Assembly (NCBI GenBank): GCA_001567505.1
Contig: LLEU01000057.1
Location: 1 to 49,972, forward strand
Reading direction: 5' to 3'
Length of the DNA: 49,972 nt
From: Acidobacteria bacterium OLB17
GTDB lineage: Bacteria > Acidobacteriota > Blastocatellia > Pyrinomonadales > Pyrinomonadaceae
The position numbers were made by a program, and so were the translations under genes. The notes under the pieces are model-generated. The model searched no databases. It was not told the DNA's origin and worked only from the letters and a program-made list of their open reading frames with translations. Positions 7,929 to 16,849 of this stretch are shown in pieces; the first letter of the stretch is position 1, and every line of letters starts with the position of its first letter.

Positions 7929-9515
7929 ATGAGCATTGATTCCGCAGAAAACGCGCGACCTTCCGACGACCGGGCATTTTTCGGCCACCCGCGGGGCCTT
8001 TCGACCCTCTTTTTCACCGAAATGTGGGAAAGATTCTCGTATTACGGGATGCGGGCCATTCTAATGCTCTATATGACGACCGCCGTCGTAAAAGGCGGGC
8101 TGGGCTGGACACCGGAAACGGCGGCACCGATCTATGCACTTTATGCGGCAAGCGTTTACTTCCTGCCGCTGATCGGCGGTTGGATCGCGGACCGCTTCAT
8201 CGGAGCAAAAAGAGCGACATTCGTCGGCGGCGTGATCATTATGCTTGGGCATTTCACCCTCGCCTTCCCGATGGAGACGACGTTCTATGGCGGCCTGATC
8301 CTTGTTGCGATCGGCACCGGCTTCCTTAAGTCGAACATCTCGGCAATGGTCGGCGACCTCTACGATAAAGAGGATGAGCGGCGGGATGCGGGATTCTCGA
8401 TCTTCTATATGGGGATCAATATTGGCGGCTTTCTGGCACCGTTGGTCTGCGGATACTTGGCTCAGAATGAGCAGTTCCGGTCATGGATCTCGGGCCTTGG
8501 CTTCGACCCGAATACAAGCTGGCACTTCGGCTTTGCGTGCGCCGGCGTCGGCATGGCCCTTGGCCTTGTTCAGTATATTGTCGGCCGGCGGAACCTTAGC
8601 ACTGTCGGCAACGTCCCCGAAGCCGTACCGATTCTCGCGGCCGGCGAGGAGGTCCAAACCTCAGAACAACCTAAAGATTCGGCCTACATCGTCAAGATGG
8701 TGGTCCTGATCGTCGTTGCGGTGGCCATCATCGGCGTTGCCGCTGCTACTCAGGGTTTTTCGTACGCGCTCTCGTATGTGCTAATGCCGACGGTCGTGAT
8801 CGCCGCCCTTGCAGGCGTCTTTTTCACCGGTACGCAGGACAAACTCACGAGCGATGACTGGAAGCGTCTGGCGGTACTGATGATCCTGTTCACGTTCTCG
8901 ACCATTTTTTGGATGGGTTTCGAGCAGGCCGCAACTAGCTTTAACCTGTTCGCGGACAAGCTGACGGACAACCGCGTCTTCGGTTGGGAGTTCCCTGCGA
9001 GCTGGCTGCAGTCCGTGAATTCGCTGCTTATCGTGATCTTCGCCCCGATCGTCGGTGCGGTCTGGATGTACCTGGGCAAAAGGCAGCCGTCTGATGCGGT
9101 AAAGTTCTCCCTCGGGCTGCTATTTGCCGGGGTTGGCTTCCTGGTCGTTGCTTATGCCGCCAGCCTGACGACCGGCGGAAAGGTAAGCCCGCTCTGGCTG
9201 GTCCTCGTCTACTTCTTCCACACGATCGGCGAGCTTTGCTTGAGTCCCGTCGGCCTTTCGTCAATGACAAAGCTTGCTCCTGCGAGAATGATCTCGCTAA
9301 TGCTCGGCGTCTGGTTTCTTTCGATCTCACTCGGCAACTACGTCGCCGGAATGATCGCCGGCGAATTCGTAGCCGATGCAGCGGTTCTGACGCGGATATT
9401 CCTGATCGTTGCGGCAGTACTTGTCGGGGCTGCGGTAGTGCTTTTTGCGATATCACCGCTTGTAAAACGCCTGCACTCGGAGCCTCAGGAGATGGTCCCT
9501 GTCGAGCCGGCGTAG
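7929..9515 (+). CDS. Proton-dependent oligopeptide transporter (POT/PTR2)
   Basis: The 528-residue multi-pass inner-membrane protein has about 14 hydrophobic segments. It carries the POT family signature near the N-terminus, EMWERFSYYGMRA, which contains the ExxER motif used in proton coupling. A second typical motif, FSIFYMGINIGGFLAPL, lies near residue 160. It should import di- and tripeptides with protons, like DtpA or DtpT; substrate range cannot be read from the sequence. ATG 7929 is preferred, although GTG 7923 is also in frame, and neither has a strong Shine-Dalgarno sequence. No operon partner is evident, because the following tss genes have their own promoter. Confidence 0.93.
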   Translation: MSIDSAENARPSDDRAFFGHPRGLSTLFFTEMWERFSYYGMRAILMLYMTTAVVKGGLGWTPETAAPIYALYAASVYFLPLIGGWIADRFIGAKRATFVGGVIIMLGHFTLAFPMETTFYGGLILVAIGTGFLKSNISAMVGDLYDKEDERRDAGFSIFYMGINIGGFLAPLVCGYLAQNEQFRSWISGLGFDPNTSWHFGFACAGVGMALGLVQYIVGRRNLSTVGNVPEAVPILAAGEEVQTSEQPKDSAYIVKMVVLIVVAVAIIGVAAATQGFSYALSYVLMPTVVIAALAGVFFTGTQDKLTSDDWKRLAVLMILFTFSTIFWMGFEQAATSFNLFADKLTDNRVFGWEFPASWLQSVNSLLIVIFAPIVGAVWMYLGKRQPSDAVKFSLGLLFAGVGFLVVAYAASLTTGGKVSPLWLVLVYFFHTIGELCLSPVGLSSMTKLAPARMISLMLGVWFLSISLGNYVAGMIAGEFVADAAVLTRIFLIVAAVLVGAAVVLFAISPLVKRLHSEPQEMVPVEPA

Positions 9516-9576
9516 CGTCCTGCCGATCTGCACCTCGGCATTCACGCAAAAACGTGGGCCTCTCAACGTCAATAGA

Positions 9577-9605
9577 TTGAGAAAATATTGCTTCGGAATT
9601 AGAAT
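9577..9605 (+). promoter_or_regulatory. Promoter of the tssL-tssM-tagJ operon
   Basis: TTGAGA (9577-9582) and TAGAAT (9600-9605) are separated by exactly 17 bp. The predicted transcription start is about 9612, only some six bases before the tssL ATG at 9618. No Shine-Dalgarno sequence is seen, which suggests a leaderless or near-leaderless mRNA. Confidence 0.6.
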
Positions 9606-9617
9606 TATCTAGACTAG

Positions 9618-10301
9618 ATGGCCGAGACTGCGACCAAAAACGACCTGATAACCTTTGCAGGGCCGATCTTCGACCTTGTCTTAAGGCTGAAGGCGGGTAT
9701 TGTGACCCCGTCAAATGAGCTGCGCCCGCAAGCCGTCGGGATGCTGGAGGATTTCGAGAAGCGTGCCGAGCGTTATCGTTTCAATCACAAGATCGTGACT
9801 GTCTCGAAATTCGCGCTCGCTTCGTTCATCGACGAGGCTATCTTAACGAACAATTTCCCGCTGCGTTCCGAGTGGGAGCGTGTTCCGATACAGCTTGAAT
9901 ATTTCGGCGAGCAGCTCGCGGGCAACAAATTCTTTGACAAGCTTGAGTCTATGCTCAAGCAGATCGACATCACGCAGGATGCCGTCGAGGTCTATTACTA
10001 CTGCATGCTCCTCGGGTTTAAGGGCCGATACGGCGTTTACGAGCAGGAGAAGCTGCTCGCGATAATGCAGACGACCGCAAACGCGCTTTCAAAGGTCGGG
10101 AAGATACGGCCCGTCGAACTTTCTCCGCATTGGCTTGCGACAGACCAGCCCGAACCGCCAAAGAAACGAAAGGTTCCGACCTGGGCAAAGGCGAGCGCAT
10201 TCGCATTTGTCGCCGTTATGCTGATCGCCTACTTGGTGATGTTCGTGGTCGCGTCGAAATTTATGCAGGACGTCATCGATCATTTGCAGTTCGGCAGCTA
10301 A
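9618..10301 (+). CDS. tssL: Type VI secretion protein TssL (IcmH/DotU family)
   Basis: The 227-residue protein matches the cytoplasmic DotU/TssL domain. It is helical, with the family pattern KFALASFIDEAIL and the later YYYCMLLGFKGRYGV segment near residues 120-140. One C-terminal transmembrane helix lies at about 190-213 and anchors it in the inner membrane with a short periplasmic tail. There is no OmpA-like peptidoglycan-binding extension. With TssM it forms the T6SS membrane complex that docks the contractile sheath. It is first in a three-gene operon, 24 bp from tssM, and is preceded by a good promoter. Confidence 0.93.
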   Translation: MAETATKNDLITFAGPIFDLVLRLKAGIVTPSNELRPQAVGMLEDFEKRAERYRFNHKIVTVSKFALASFIDEAILTNNFPLRSEWERVPIQLEYFGEQLAGNKFFDKLESMLKQIDITQDAVEVYYYCMLLGFKGRYGVYEQEKLLAIMQTTANALSKVGKIRPVELSPHWLATDQPEPPKKRKVPTWAKASAFAFVAVMLIAYLVMFVVASKFMQDVIDHLQFGS

Positions 10302-10325
10302 CTTTTTACTTCTCCGACAAGGATT

Positions 10326-13300
10326 ATGAGCTCTTGGCACACAAGCCAGCTTACCTACGCACTCGGCCTCGGCGGGATGATGTCGTTCTACGGCATCGTG
10401 GCGGTGATCGTGTATTTTATGCCGGCCAGCACGGCAAGCTATAACGACAAGATCGTCATCATCGCACTCGTCCTCCTTACGCTCCCATTCGCGTTGATCT
10501 TGATGTTCGTCAAGTCGCGCCGCGACAAGAAGCGCGCAAAAGCCGAGGCTGCCGCCGCTGAAGCCGCCGAACAAGGAGCCGCCGCTCCGACCGCACAGCC
10601 CGTACAGCAGGCAGCGGTCGGGACATATCCGGAGATCGACGCGGCCTTTCAGGAGCTTGCGACCTTTCTAAAGGGTTCGAACCTCGGGAAAGACGGCAAA
10701 GACGCCTTATATTCTCTTCCGTGGTACCTGATCGCCGGGCCGCTTCGTTCAGGGAAAAGTTCGCTTTTCATAAGCGCTGGCCTTGACCTAAAGACGCTTC
10801 CGAGCCAGCGTGAATCCGAGCAAAAGATCATACGCCCAACGCCGAATATCGACCTTCGCGTTACGAGTGAAGGCGTCTTTATTGATACTTCCGGTAGGTT
10901 TCAGGCGGAAGGCTCCGTCGCCGACGAATGGAGCTCCCTGCTTGAGACGATCAAAAAGATCCGCCCGGCAAGGCCGATCGACGGCTTCATTCTCGTCGTC
11001 AACGGCGACAAGATCATCAAACGCGACGAGGCAGAGAGCGAGGAGACGGCAAAGGTCCTCCGAGGCCGCCTTGATGATGCGATCCAGCGGATAAAGCTGC
11101 GCTTTCCCGTATATCTCGTTTTTACGCACGCGGACGCGATCGAAGGGTTTCAGGATTCGTTCTCGGTCTCGAAGAACGAAGGCCGCGAGCTCGTTTGGGG
11201 CGCTACCATACCGTTCGCTAATTCCGAGAACGCACAATCGCAATTCGACACAGAATTCGAGACGCTTCGTGATTCCGCGATGAAGCGGCGGATCCTGCGT
11301 CTTTCTGCCCCATTTACGCCGGTTCGGCAACTGAAGATCTTCAATTTCCCGCTGCATTTCGGCGCGGCCCGGCGAAGGATCGGAGCGTTCGTCGCGGCAC
11401 TTTTCCGTCCGAATCCGTTCAGCGAAAATCCGCTGCTTCGCGGATTCTATTTCACATCTACGCTCGCAAGACGCGGGCAGAACACGCCGGCCACTGTGGC
11501 CGCTGCCTATTTCACGCCGCGGCTTTTCCGTGACGTTTTCCTGCGAGACGCAGGCGTCGTCCGTGCGTTCCAGGCGCAGAAGCAACGCGGGCCGATCTTC
11601 GCCTGGCTTGCCTTGCTTGGCATCATTGGACTCTCGGCACTTCTCGTGATCCTTTCGGGGGTCTCGCTTTACAACAACAAGCAGATGCTCGCCGAGGCTC
11701 AGGCACGCGGTGAGAAGGTGATCGCCGTCACGCGTACCGATGCCTACAAGAATCCCGGCAAAGCCGATGAGACGGCGATACGCAGCGAGCTTAATGCGAC
11801 CGAGGAACTCCGCGACCTGCTTGTAAAGCTTGATGACTACCAACGCCACGGTGCGCCGATCTATATGCGTTTCGGGCTCTACAGCGGTAATCGCCCGTAT
11901 CTGAAGCACTTGCTTCCGGTCTATATGGCCGTGATCGAGAATCGCTTCAAGGCACCTGCTCTCAAGCGCATTACGACCGATCTGCGCAAATTCGCCGACT
12001 CGGCTCCGGTTGCCAATCCCGCAAAGCTCACCGATCAGGAAGAGCAGACGCTCGGTAAGAATTACGACCTTCTGAAGGCATATTTAATGCTTACCGGACA
12101 GTATAAGGACAAGGTCGAACCTTCGCATATTGCGGCGACGCTAAAGCCCTATTGGACGGCCGACGACAAAGTCCCTGTCGATATGAAGCCCGTCGCGCTC
12201 GATCAACTCGCCTTTTGGGCCAAGCAGGCCGACCGCGACGACGCCGACGGTTATCAATTCCCGCGCATTCAGCTCGATGAGAAGCTCGTTGCCGACACCC
12301 GAAAGAAACTGCAGGCGTTCCCGGCCGTGTATCGCTATTACAAGCGTCAGGTCACGGAGATCTCAAAGACCATCGATGACAAGATCGGGCCGTTCTCGAC
12401 CGAAGGCATCTTGTCGCGTGCCGGCGGCGACCCGCGATTCATCGAAGGTACATTCCAGGTTCCCGGTGCCTACACGCGCGGCGGCCTGAAGCTGATGAAG
12501 ACCGCGATCTCGGAAGCGAATGAAAAACTCGCCGAGGGCGATTGGGTGATGGGCGAGACCGGCCGCAGTGCGATCGCTCAGACCACCGATTCCAAACTTA
12601 TCGAAGATCGCTATTATCGCGATTACGTTGATAATTGGCGTGCATTCATAAAAGGCACGAACGTGAGGCCGTACAAGGATAAGGATTCCGCAAGGGACGC
12701 TCTGCAGTCCTTCTCTCTTGAGAATTCGCCGATGAAGCTTCTCTTAAAAGAGGTCGCCTACAACACGAATCTCTCTGCCCGTTCAGAGAATGAGAGCTGG
12801 TGGGAATGGATCAAGAGCTGGTTCACGTCGCAAACTGCCGACGGCGACGGCAACACGCCGCCCGAAAAAGCGTTCAGGCCGCTCTTTGCCTTTGTCGGGA
12901 AAAAGACCGATAAGGACAAGGCACCGATCGACACGTACGGCTCAGAGCTGCAGGTGATCTATAAGAACCTCGGCCGCTATTCGAACGACCAACTCAAGAC
13001 GATCGCCTCCGATCTTGCAAATGGCAAGGACAGCGAGCTTTCGCTCGGACGAAGCGAAAGCAACATCGACGGGATGATCGGCGGATTCTCCGAGACCGCA
13101 GCTTCGCAGGAGATCGCGGAGCTTCTTAAGGAGCCACTCGGCAACCTTCGAACTATGCTCGGCGGCGACGCACAGGCTCAGCTTAAGAAACTTTGGGCCG
13201 AGCAGATACTTCCCGCAGCCAAGGAGATCGAGAAGGGCTATCCGTTCGAGGACGGCGCGACCGAGGCCGACCTGACCAAGGTCTCCGCATTTTTGAATCC

Positions 13301-13910
13301 GGTCGACGGAAAACTCTCCGTTTTCTACAACGAGAAGCTTAAGAAATACTTTGAAGAGGCGAACGGCCAACTGAAGCTCAAGACCGATTCTGACGTGAAG
13401 TTCACTGATGAATTCGTCCAATATCTCAACAACGCGTTCGCTCTCAGGCAAGCACTCTTTGGCACGAGTCAGACGCCGAAGTTCGAGTACGAGTTCAGCT
13501 TTAAGCCGAGCAAGACAGCGATAATCGAGATAACGATCGACGGCCAAAAGATCACGTCGGAAGGCACCTCCTCGATCAAGGGCACGTTCCCGGCACCGTC
13601 GGGCGCCGAGACAGGCGTAGTACTTGATTCCGGCAGCGGCGGCTCAGGTTCGACACCGCCTGCGAGTGCGAACTCGAATACCGGAACTCAGCCTTCGAGC
13701 AGCTCGGGAACGCAACGATTCCCCGGCCAGTGGGGACTCTTCAGGTTCGTCGATGCCGGCAAGCCGTCGAAACAGGCGACAGGCGAATACTCGCTGAGCT
13801 ACTCGGTCGGAGGACACGGCATCTCTGCCCAGATCAAGCCTAACGGCGGCGATCTTTTTGATAAGAATATTTTCAGGCAGGTGAAAGCACCGCAAAACCT
13901 GATCCAATAG
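10326..13910 (+). CDS. tssM: Type VI secretion protein TssM (IcmF family)
   Basis: The 1194-residue protein is of normal TssM length. Two transmembrane helices lie at about 10-33 and 42-62. A cytoplasmic NTPase-like domain follows with Walker A GPLRSGKSS at 138-146. A third transmembrane helix lies near 423-446, and then a long periplasmic region. The C-terminal part holds a low-complexity Ser/Gly/Thr/Pro linker near 1100-1130 and a final beta-rich domain. It spans the inner membrane and periplasm and bridges TssL to the outer-membrane part of the T6SS. AAGG precedes the ATG by a few bases. No tssJ lipoprotein gene is present in this window. Confidence 0.95.
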   Translation: MSSWHTSQLTYALGLGGMMSFYGIVAVIVYFMPASTASYNDKIVIIALVLLTLPFALILMFVKSRRDKKRAKAEAAAAEAAEQGAAAPTAQPVQQAAVGTYPEIDAAFQELATFLKGSNLGKDGKDALYSLPWYLIAGPLRSGKSSLFISAGLDLKTLPSQRESEQKIIRPTPNIDLRVTSEGVFIDTSGRFQAEGSVADEWSSLLETIKKIRPARPIDGFILVVNGDKIIKRDEAESEETAKVLRGRLDDAIQRIKLRFPVYLVFTHADAIEGFQDSFSVSKNEGRELVWGATIPFANSENAQSQFDTEFETLRDSAMKRRILRLSAPFTPVRQLKIFNFPLHFGAARRRIGAFVAALFRPNPFSENPLLRGFYFTSTLARRGQNTPATVAAAYFTPRLFRDVFLRDAGVVRAFQAQKQRGPIFAWLALLGIIGLSALLVILSGVSLYNNKQMLAEAQARGEKVIAVTRTDAYKNPGKADETAIRSELNATEELRDLLVKLDDYQRHGAPIYMRFGLYSGNRPYLKHLLPVYMAVIENRFKAPALKRITTDLRKFADSAPVANPAKLTDQEEQTLGKNYDLLKAYLMLTGQYKDKVEPSHIAATLKPYWTADDKVPVDMKPVALDQLAFWAKQADRDDADGYQFPRIQLDEKLVADTRKKLQAFPAVYRYYKRQVTEISKTIDDKIGPFSTEGILSRAGGDPRFIEGTFQVPGAYTRGGLKLMKTAISEANEKLAEGDWVMGETGRSAIAQTTDSKLIEDRYYRDYVDNWRAFIKGTNVRPYKDKDSARDALQSFSLENSPMKLLLKEVAYNTNLSARSENESWWEWIKSWFTSQTADGDGNTPPEKAFRPLFAFVGKKTDKDKAPIDTYGSELQVIYKNLGRYSNDQLKTIASDLANGKDSELSLGRSESNIDGMIGGFSETAASQEIAELLKEPLGNLRTMLGGDAQAQLKKLWAEQILPAAKEIEKGYPFEDGATEADLTKVSAFLNPVDGKLSVFYNEKLKKYFEEANGQLKLKTDSDVKFTDEFVQYLNNAFALRQALFGTSQTPKFEYEFSFKPSKTAIIEITIDGQKITSEGTSSIKGTFPAPSGAETGVVLDSGSGGSGSTPPASANSNTGTQPSSSSGTQRFPGQWGLFRFVDAGKPSKQATGEYSLSYSVGGHGISAQIKPNGGDLFDKNIFRQVKAPQNLIQ

Positions 13911-13922
13911 GAAAGGAAGCTA

Positions 13923-14723
13923 ATGGATAAAGCAAAAACCCTTCTTGCCTCGGGCGATCTCGATGCAGCAACGCAGGCGGTCCTCGACCACGTAAAAACC
14001 TCACCAACGGACATTCAGGCGAGGATATTCCTTTTCGAGCTTGCTCTTTTCGGCGGTAATTGGGAGCGTGCCGAAAAGCAGCTTGACGTGATCGGACATC
14101 AAGACGCGGGCGCCCTGATCGGCTCCGTGATCTTTCGGCAGAATCTCGCCGCGGAAAAGGATCGGCTCAGCTTTTTCGAGGAAGGCCTTAAGCCCGGCAT
14201 TCTGGCTCCGCCACCTTCTTATATTGAAGACCTTTTGAATGGGAACAATCGCGTGCGCGAAGGTTCGATATTCGAGGCCCGCAGCATCTTCGACACGATC
14301 GAAGAGGAGCGGCCCGCCTTTGCCTGCAAAGTGAACGGTGAGGACGTCGAGGATTTTCGCGATTATAACGACTCGACGATGTGTGTTTTCGAGGTATTTT
14401 TCAAAGAATCGTATTCGTGGCTTCCGTTCGAGAATGTCGTATCCATCGAGTTTTTCGAACCGAAAAGCCTTCGCGACCTTTACTGGCGGCAGGCAAATGT
14501 CGAGCTGAACACCGGCACTTCCGGCGAGATGTTCCTGCCGACGCTTTATGCAGGTTCCTGGAAGAGCAGCGACGATTTGATCCGGCTTGGCCGAAAGACC
14601 GATTGGCGTGACCTCGGCGAAGACCTCTTCGTCGGCGAAGGTCAGAAGCTCTACTGGATGGACGGCAAAGAGCGTTCGATAATGGACCTGCGGACGATCG
14701 AGTTCACGCACGAAGAGGAATAG
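13923..14723 (+). CDS. tagJ: ImpE/TagJ family T6SS accessory protein
   Basis: The 266-residue protein fits the ImpE/TagJ family. TPR-like helices occupy about residues 1-75 (ASGDLDAATQAVLDHVK, then ELALFGGNWERAEKQL). The ImpE domain follows, with SYSWLPFENVVSIEFFEP and RDLYWRQANVEL near 155-190. TagJ is a cytoplasmic accessory protein that in studied systems binds the TssB sheath protein next to the ClpV interaction site. AGGAAAG lies just before the ATG, and the gene is 12 bp after tssM, so it is the last gene of this operon. The terminator at 14760-14792 follows. Confidence 0.9.
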   Translation: MDKAKTLLASGDLDAATQAVLDHVKTSPTDIQARIFLFELALFGGNWERAEKQLDVIGHQDAGALIGSVIFRQNLAAEKDRLSFFEEGLKPGILAPPPSYIEDLLNGNNRVREGSIFEARSIFDTIEEERPAFACKVNGEDVEDFRDYNDSTMCVFEVFFKESYSWLPFENVVSIEFFEPKSLRDLYWRQANVELNTGTSGEMFLPTLYAGSWKSSDDLIRLGRKTDWRDLGEDLFVGEGQKLYWMDGKERSIMDLRTIEFTHEEE

Positions 14724-14759
14724 CCTGCGTGCAAGCCGGCGAGTAGCTCAAACTGTATC

Positions 14760-14792
14760 GGCCGGGCCGTGATGTTGGCCCGGCCTTTCTTC
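14760..14792 (+). terminator. Intrinsic terminator of the tss operon
   Basis: GGCCGGGCC (14760-14768) pairs perfectly with GGCCCGGCC (14777-14785) around an 8-nt loop, followed by TTTCTTCT. It lies 37 bp after the tagJ stop. Confidence 0.85.
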
Positions 14793-14922
14793 TACTTGCA
14801 TCCATTCGCGTTTTCCGTCAAAATCGGCGGAAACCTTTTAGAAGGCACTCATCGTAAAAAACTAGGAAACAGGCAGCAGCAGATCGCGCACTTCACCGCG
14901 CGTACATGGTAAGGATCGAATT

Positions 14923-16758
14923 ATGTCTCAATCCGTCTTTCGAAAGAAGTCGATCTCGCAGATACAGGCCGACGCGGCCGCGGGTTTTTCAGAAGAAGCT
15001 CTCGTGCCGGGTCAGCCCGCCGAGGAAGGCGTCGTTACGCTTCGCCGCAATCTCGGCACATTCGACCTCACGATGCTCGGCATCGCGGCGATCATTGGCG
15101 CAGGCATCTTTGCGATGGTCGGCCAGGCATCATACAAGGGCGGGCCGGGCGTCATACTTCTCTTCATTTTTGCTGCGATCGCCTGCGGATTTGCTGCACT
15201 CTGTTATGCGGAGTTCGCTTCGAAGATACCGATCGCCGGTTCGGCATACACATATGCGTATGCAAGCTTCGGCGAACTTCTCGCGTGGATCATCGGCTGG
15301 GACCTTCTTGTCGAATACGCGATCGGCAATATCGCTGTTGCGATCAGCTGGAGCGATTACTTTACGAGCTTGCTCGCCGCCAACGGCATACACGTTCCGT
15401 TGAGCTACACGATGGATTTCTTAACCGCCAAACGCGGTTTTGCCGCCGTCAATGATGCGATCGCGGGTGGCGCATCGCTCGAAGCCCTTGAAGCCGGGTG
15501 CAAAGCTGCGGACGCGGCAGTTACCTGCGCGCAGGTCGAGGCTCATTCCGCCTGGGTGAACGCGCCGCACATCGCAGGTATTCCGATCGTTGCGGATCTG
15601 CCGGCACTTTTGATCGTCCTACTCGTAACGGTCCTTGTCTATATCGGCATCCGCGAATCGAAGATCGCCTCGAACATAATGGTCGGCCTCAAGCTCGCGA
15701 TCATCCTGCTCGTGATCATTCTTGGCGCATTTTACATAAAGACGGAAAATTGGAGCCCTTTCCTTCCGAACGGTTTCGGCGGAATGATGGGCGGTGTCGC
15801 GGCGGTCTTCTTTGCGTACATCGGCTTTGACGCTCTCTCGACAACTGCTGAGGAGTGCAAGGACCCGTATAGGACGCTTCCACGCGGGATGATCTATTCG
15901 CTTGTCATCTGTACGGTCCTTTATGTTTTGCTGGCTCTAGTGCTCACCGGAATGATGAAGTACGACCTTCTGAACGTCGGCGACCCGCTAGCATTCGTTT
16001 TCGGCCCGCAGGGCGTGAACATCCCTTGGGTCTCCGGGATCATCGCCATCAGCGCCGTTATCGCGCTTGCGACCGTACTTCTCGTATTCCAGCTCGGCCA
16101 GCCGCGTTTGTGGATGGCAATGAGCCGCGACGGCCTTCTGCCGAAGATCTTCTCTTCGATCCACCCGAAATTCCGAACACCTTGGTTCTCGACAATATTG
16201 ACCGGAATTTTCGTTGCCGTACCTGCACTATTCATGAACCTGACAGAGGTCACCGACCTCTCGGTCATCGGTACGCTTTTCGCGTTCACGATCGTATGCG
16301 CCGGCGTCCTCATCAAGGACAAGGACTTCGCCGGACAGAAGCGTTTTGTGCCTTACATCAACTCAATGTTGGTTGCACCGGTCGTTTTCATCGGGATCTG
16401 GGCTCTCGTCCTCTACTACAATCACGACGCTACGCACACCTTCTTTACGGACTTTACGCCGACGCCCGATGACATAAAAAAAGGTGTCGTCACCGCGACG
16501 GGCGTCTTTTTCGAGAAACTTCCGTATTTCGTCTTTGTGATCTTCTCATTCGTAATGGCGGTGCTTTGCGTCATCAAGCGCCTCTCGCTCATCCCTGTGC
16601 TCGGCGTTATGTGCTGCACTTATCTGATGACCGAGCTCGGTTGGACGAACTGGCTGCGTTTTGGCATTTGGCTGATCGTCGGCCTCGTCGTTTACTTTTT
16701 CTACAGCTATTCGCACAGCCGCCTGCATAGAGGTTCGGAAGGCGACATTGCCGCCTGA
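14923..16758 (+). CDS. APC-superfamily amino-acid permease (cationic amino acid transporter type)
   Basis: The 611-residue multi-pass membrane protein begins with a hydrophilic head of about 45 residues. The APC hallmark GIAAIIGAGIFAMVG follows at transmembrane helix 1 (about 52-67). Further typical segments are SAYTYAYASFGELLAWIIG and FFAYIGFDALSTTAEECKDP. About 14 membrane segments can be counted, as in the CAT (SLC7-like) branch. A non-conserved, Ala-rich loop with extra Cys residues lies near 170-210. It should move amino acids across the inner membrane; the substrate is not determinable. AAGGAT about 12 nt upstream supports ATG 14923. It is separated from the tss operon by a terminator. 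Confidence 0.92.
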   Translation: MSQSVFRKKSISQIQADAAAGFSEEALVPGQPAEEGVVTLRRNLGTFDLTMLGIAAIIGAGIFAMVGQASYKGGPGVILLFIFAAIACGFAALCYAEFASKIPIAGSAYTYAYASFGELLAWIIGWDLLVEYAIGNIAVAISWSDYFTSLLAANGIHVPLSYTMDFLTAKRGFAAVNDAIAGGASLEALEAGCKAADAAVTCAQVEAHSAWVNAPHIAGIPIVADLPALLIVLLVTVLVYIGIRESKIASNIMVGLKLAIILLVIILGAFYIKTENWSPFLPNGFGGMMGGVAAVFFAYIGFDALSTTAEECKDPYRTLPRGMIYSLVICTVLYVLLALVLTGMMKYDLLNVGDPLAFVFGPQGVNIPWVSGIIAISAVIALATVLLVFQLGQPRLWMAMSRDGLLPKIFSSIHPKFRTPWFSTILTGIFVAVPALFMNLTEVTDLSVIGTLFAFTIVCAGVLIKDKDFAGQKRFVPYINSMLVAPVVFIGIWALVLYYNHDATHTFFTDFTPTPDDIKKGVVTATGVFFEKLPYFVFVIFSFVMAVLCVIKRLSLIPVLGVMCCTYLMTELGWTNWLRFGIWLIVGLVVYFFYSYSHSRLHRGSEGDIAA

Positions 16759-16826
16759 CGCTTGCCATCACGTTCTAGCTTTGAGATACGGGTGGCGAGC
16801 GTCACGGGCCTAAAGTCTTCCTTTGA

Positions 16827-16832
16827 TATAAT
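16827..16832 (+). promoter_or_regulatory. -10 box of the candidate selenoprotein gene
   Basis: A consensus TATAAT lies 18 bp before the start codon. No good -35 is found at 16-18 bp. A transcript starting about 7 bp downstream would still include the GGAGG ribosome-binding site at 16838-16842. Confidence 0.5.
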
Positions 16833-16849
16833 GGATCGGAGGTAAGAAA

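Noticed and set aside
10788..11909. Long open frame opposite tssM
   Set aside because: It is antisense to a well-supported gene, is Arg/Glu-rich with no motif, and is a typical shadow frame of GC-rich coding DNA.
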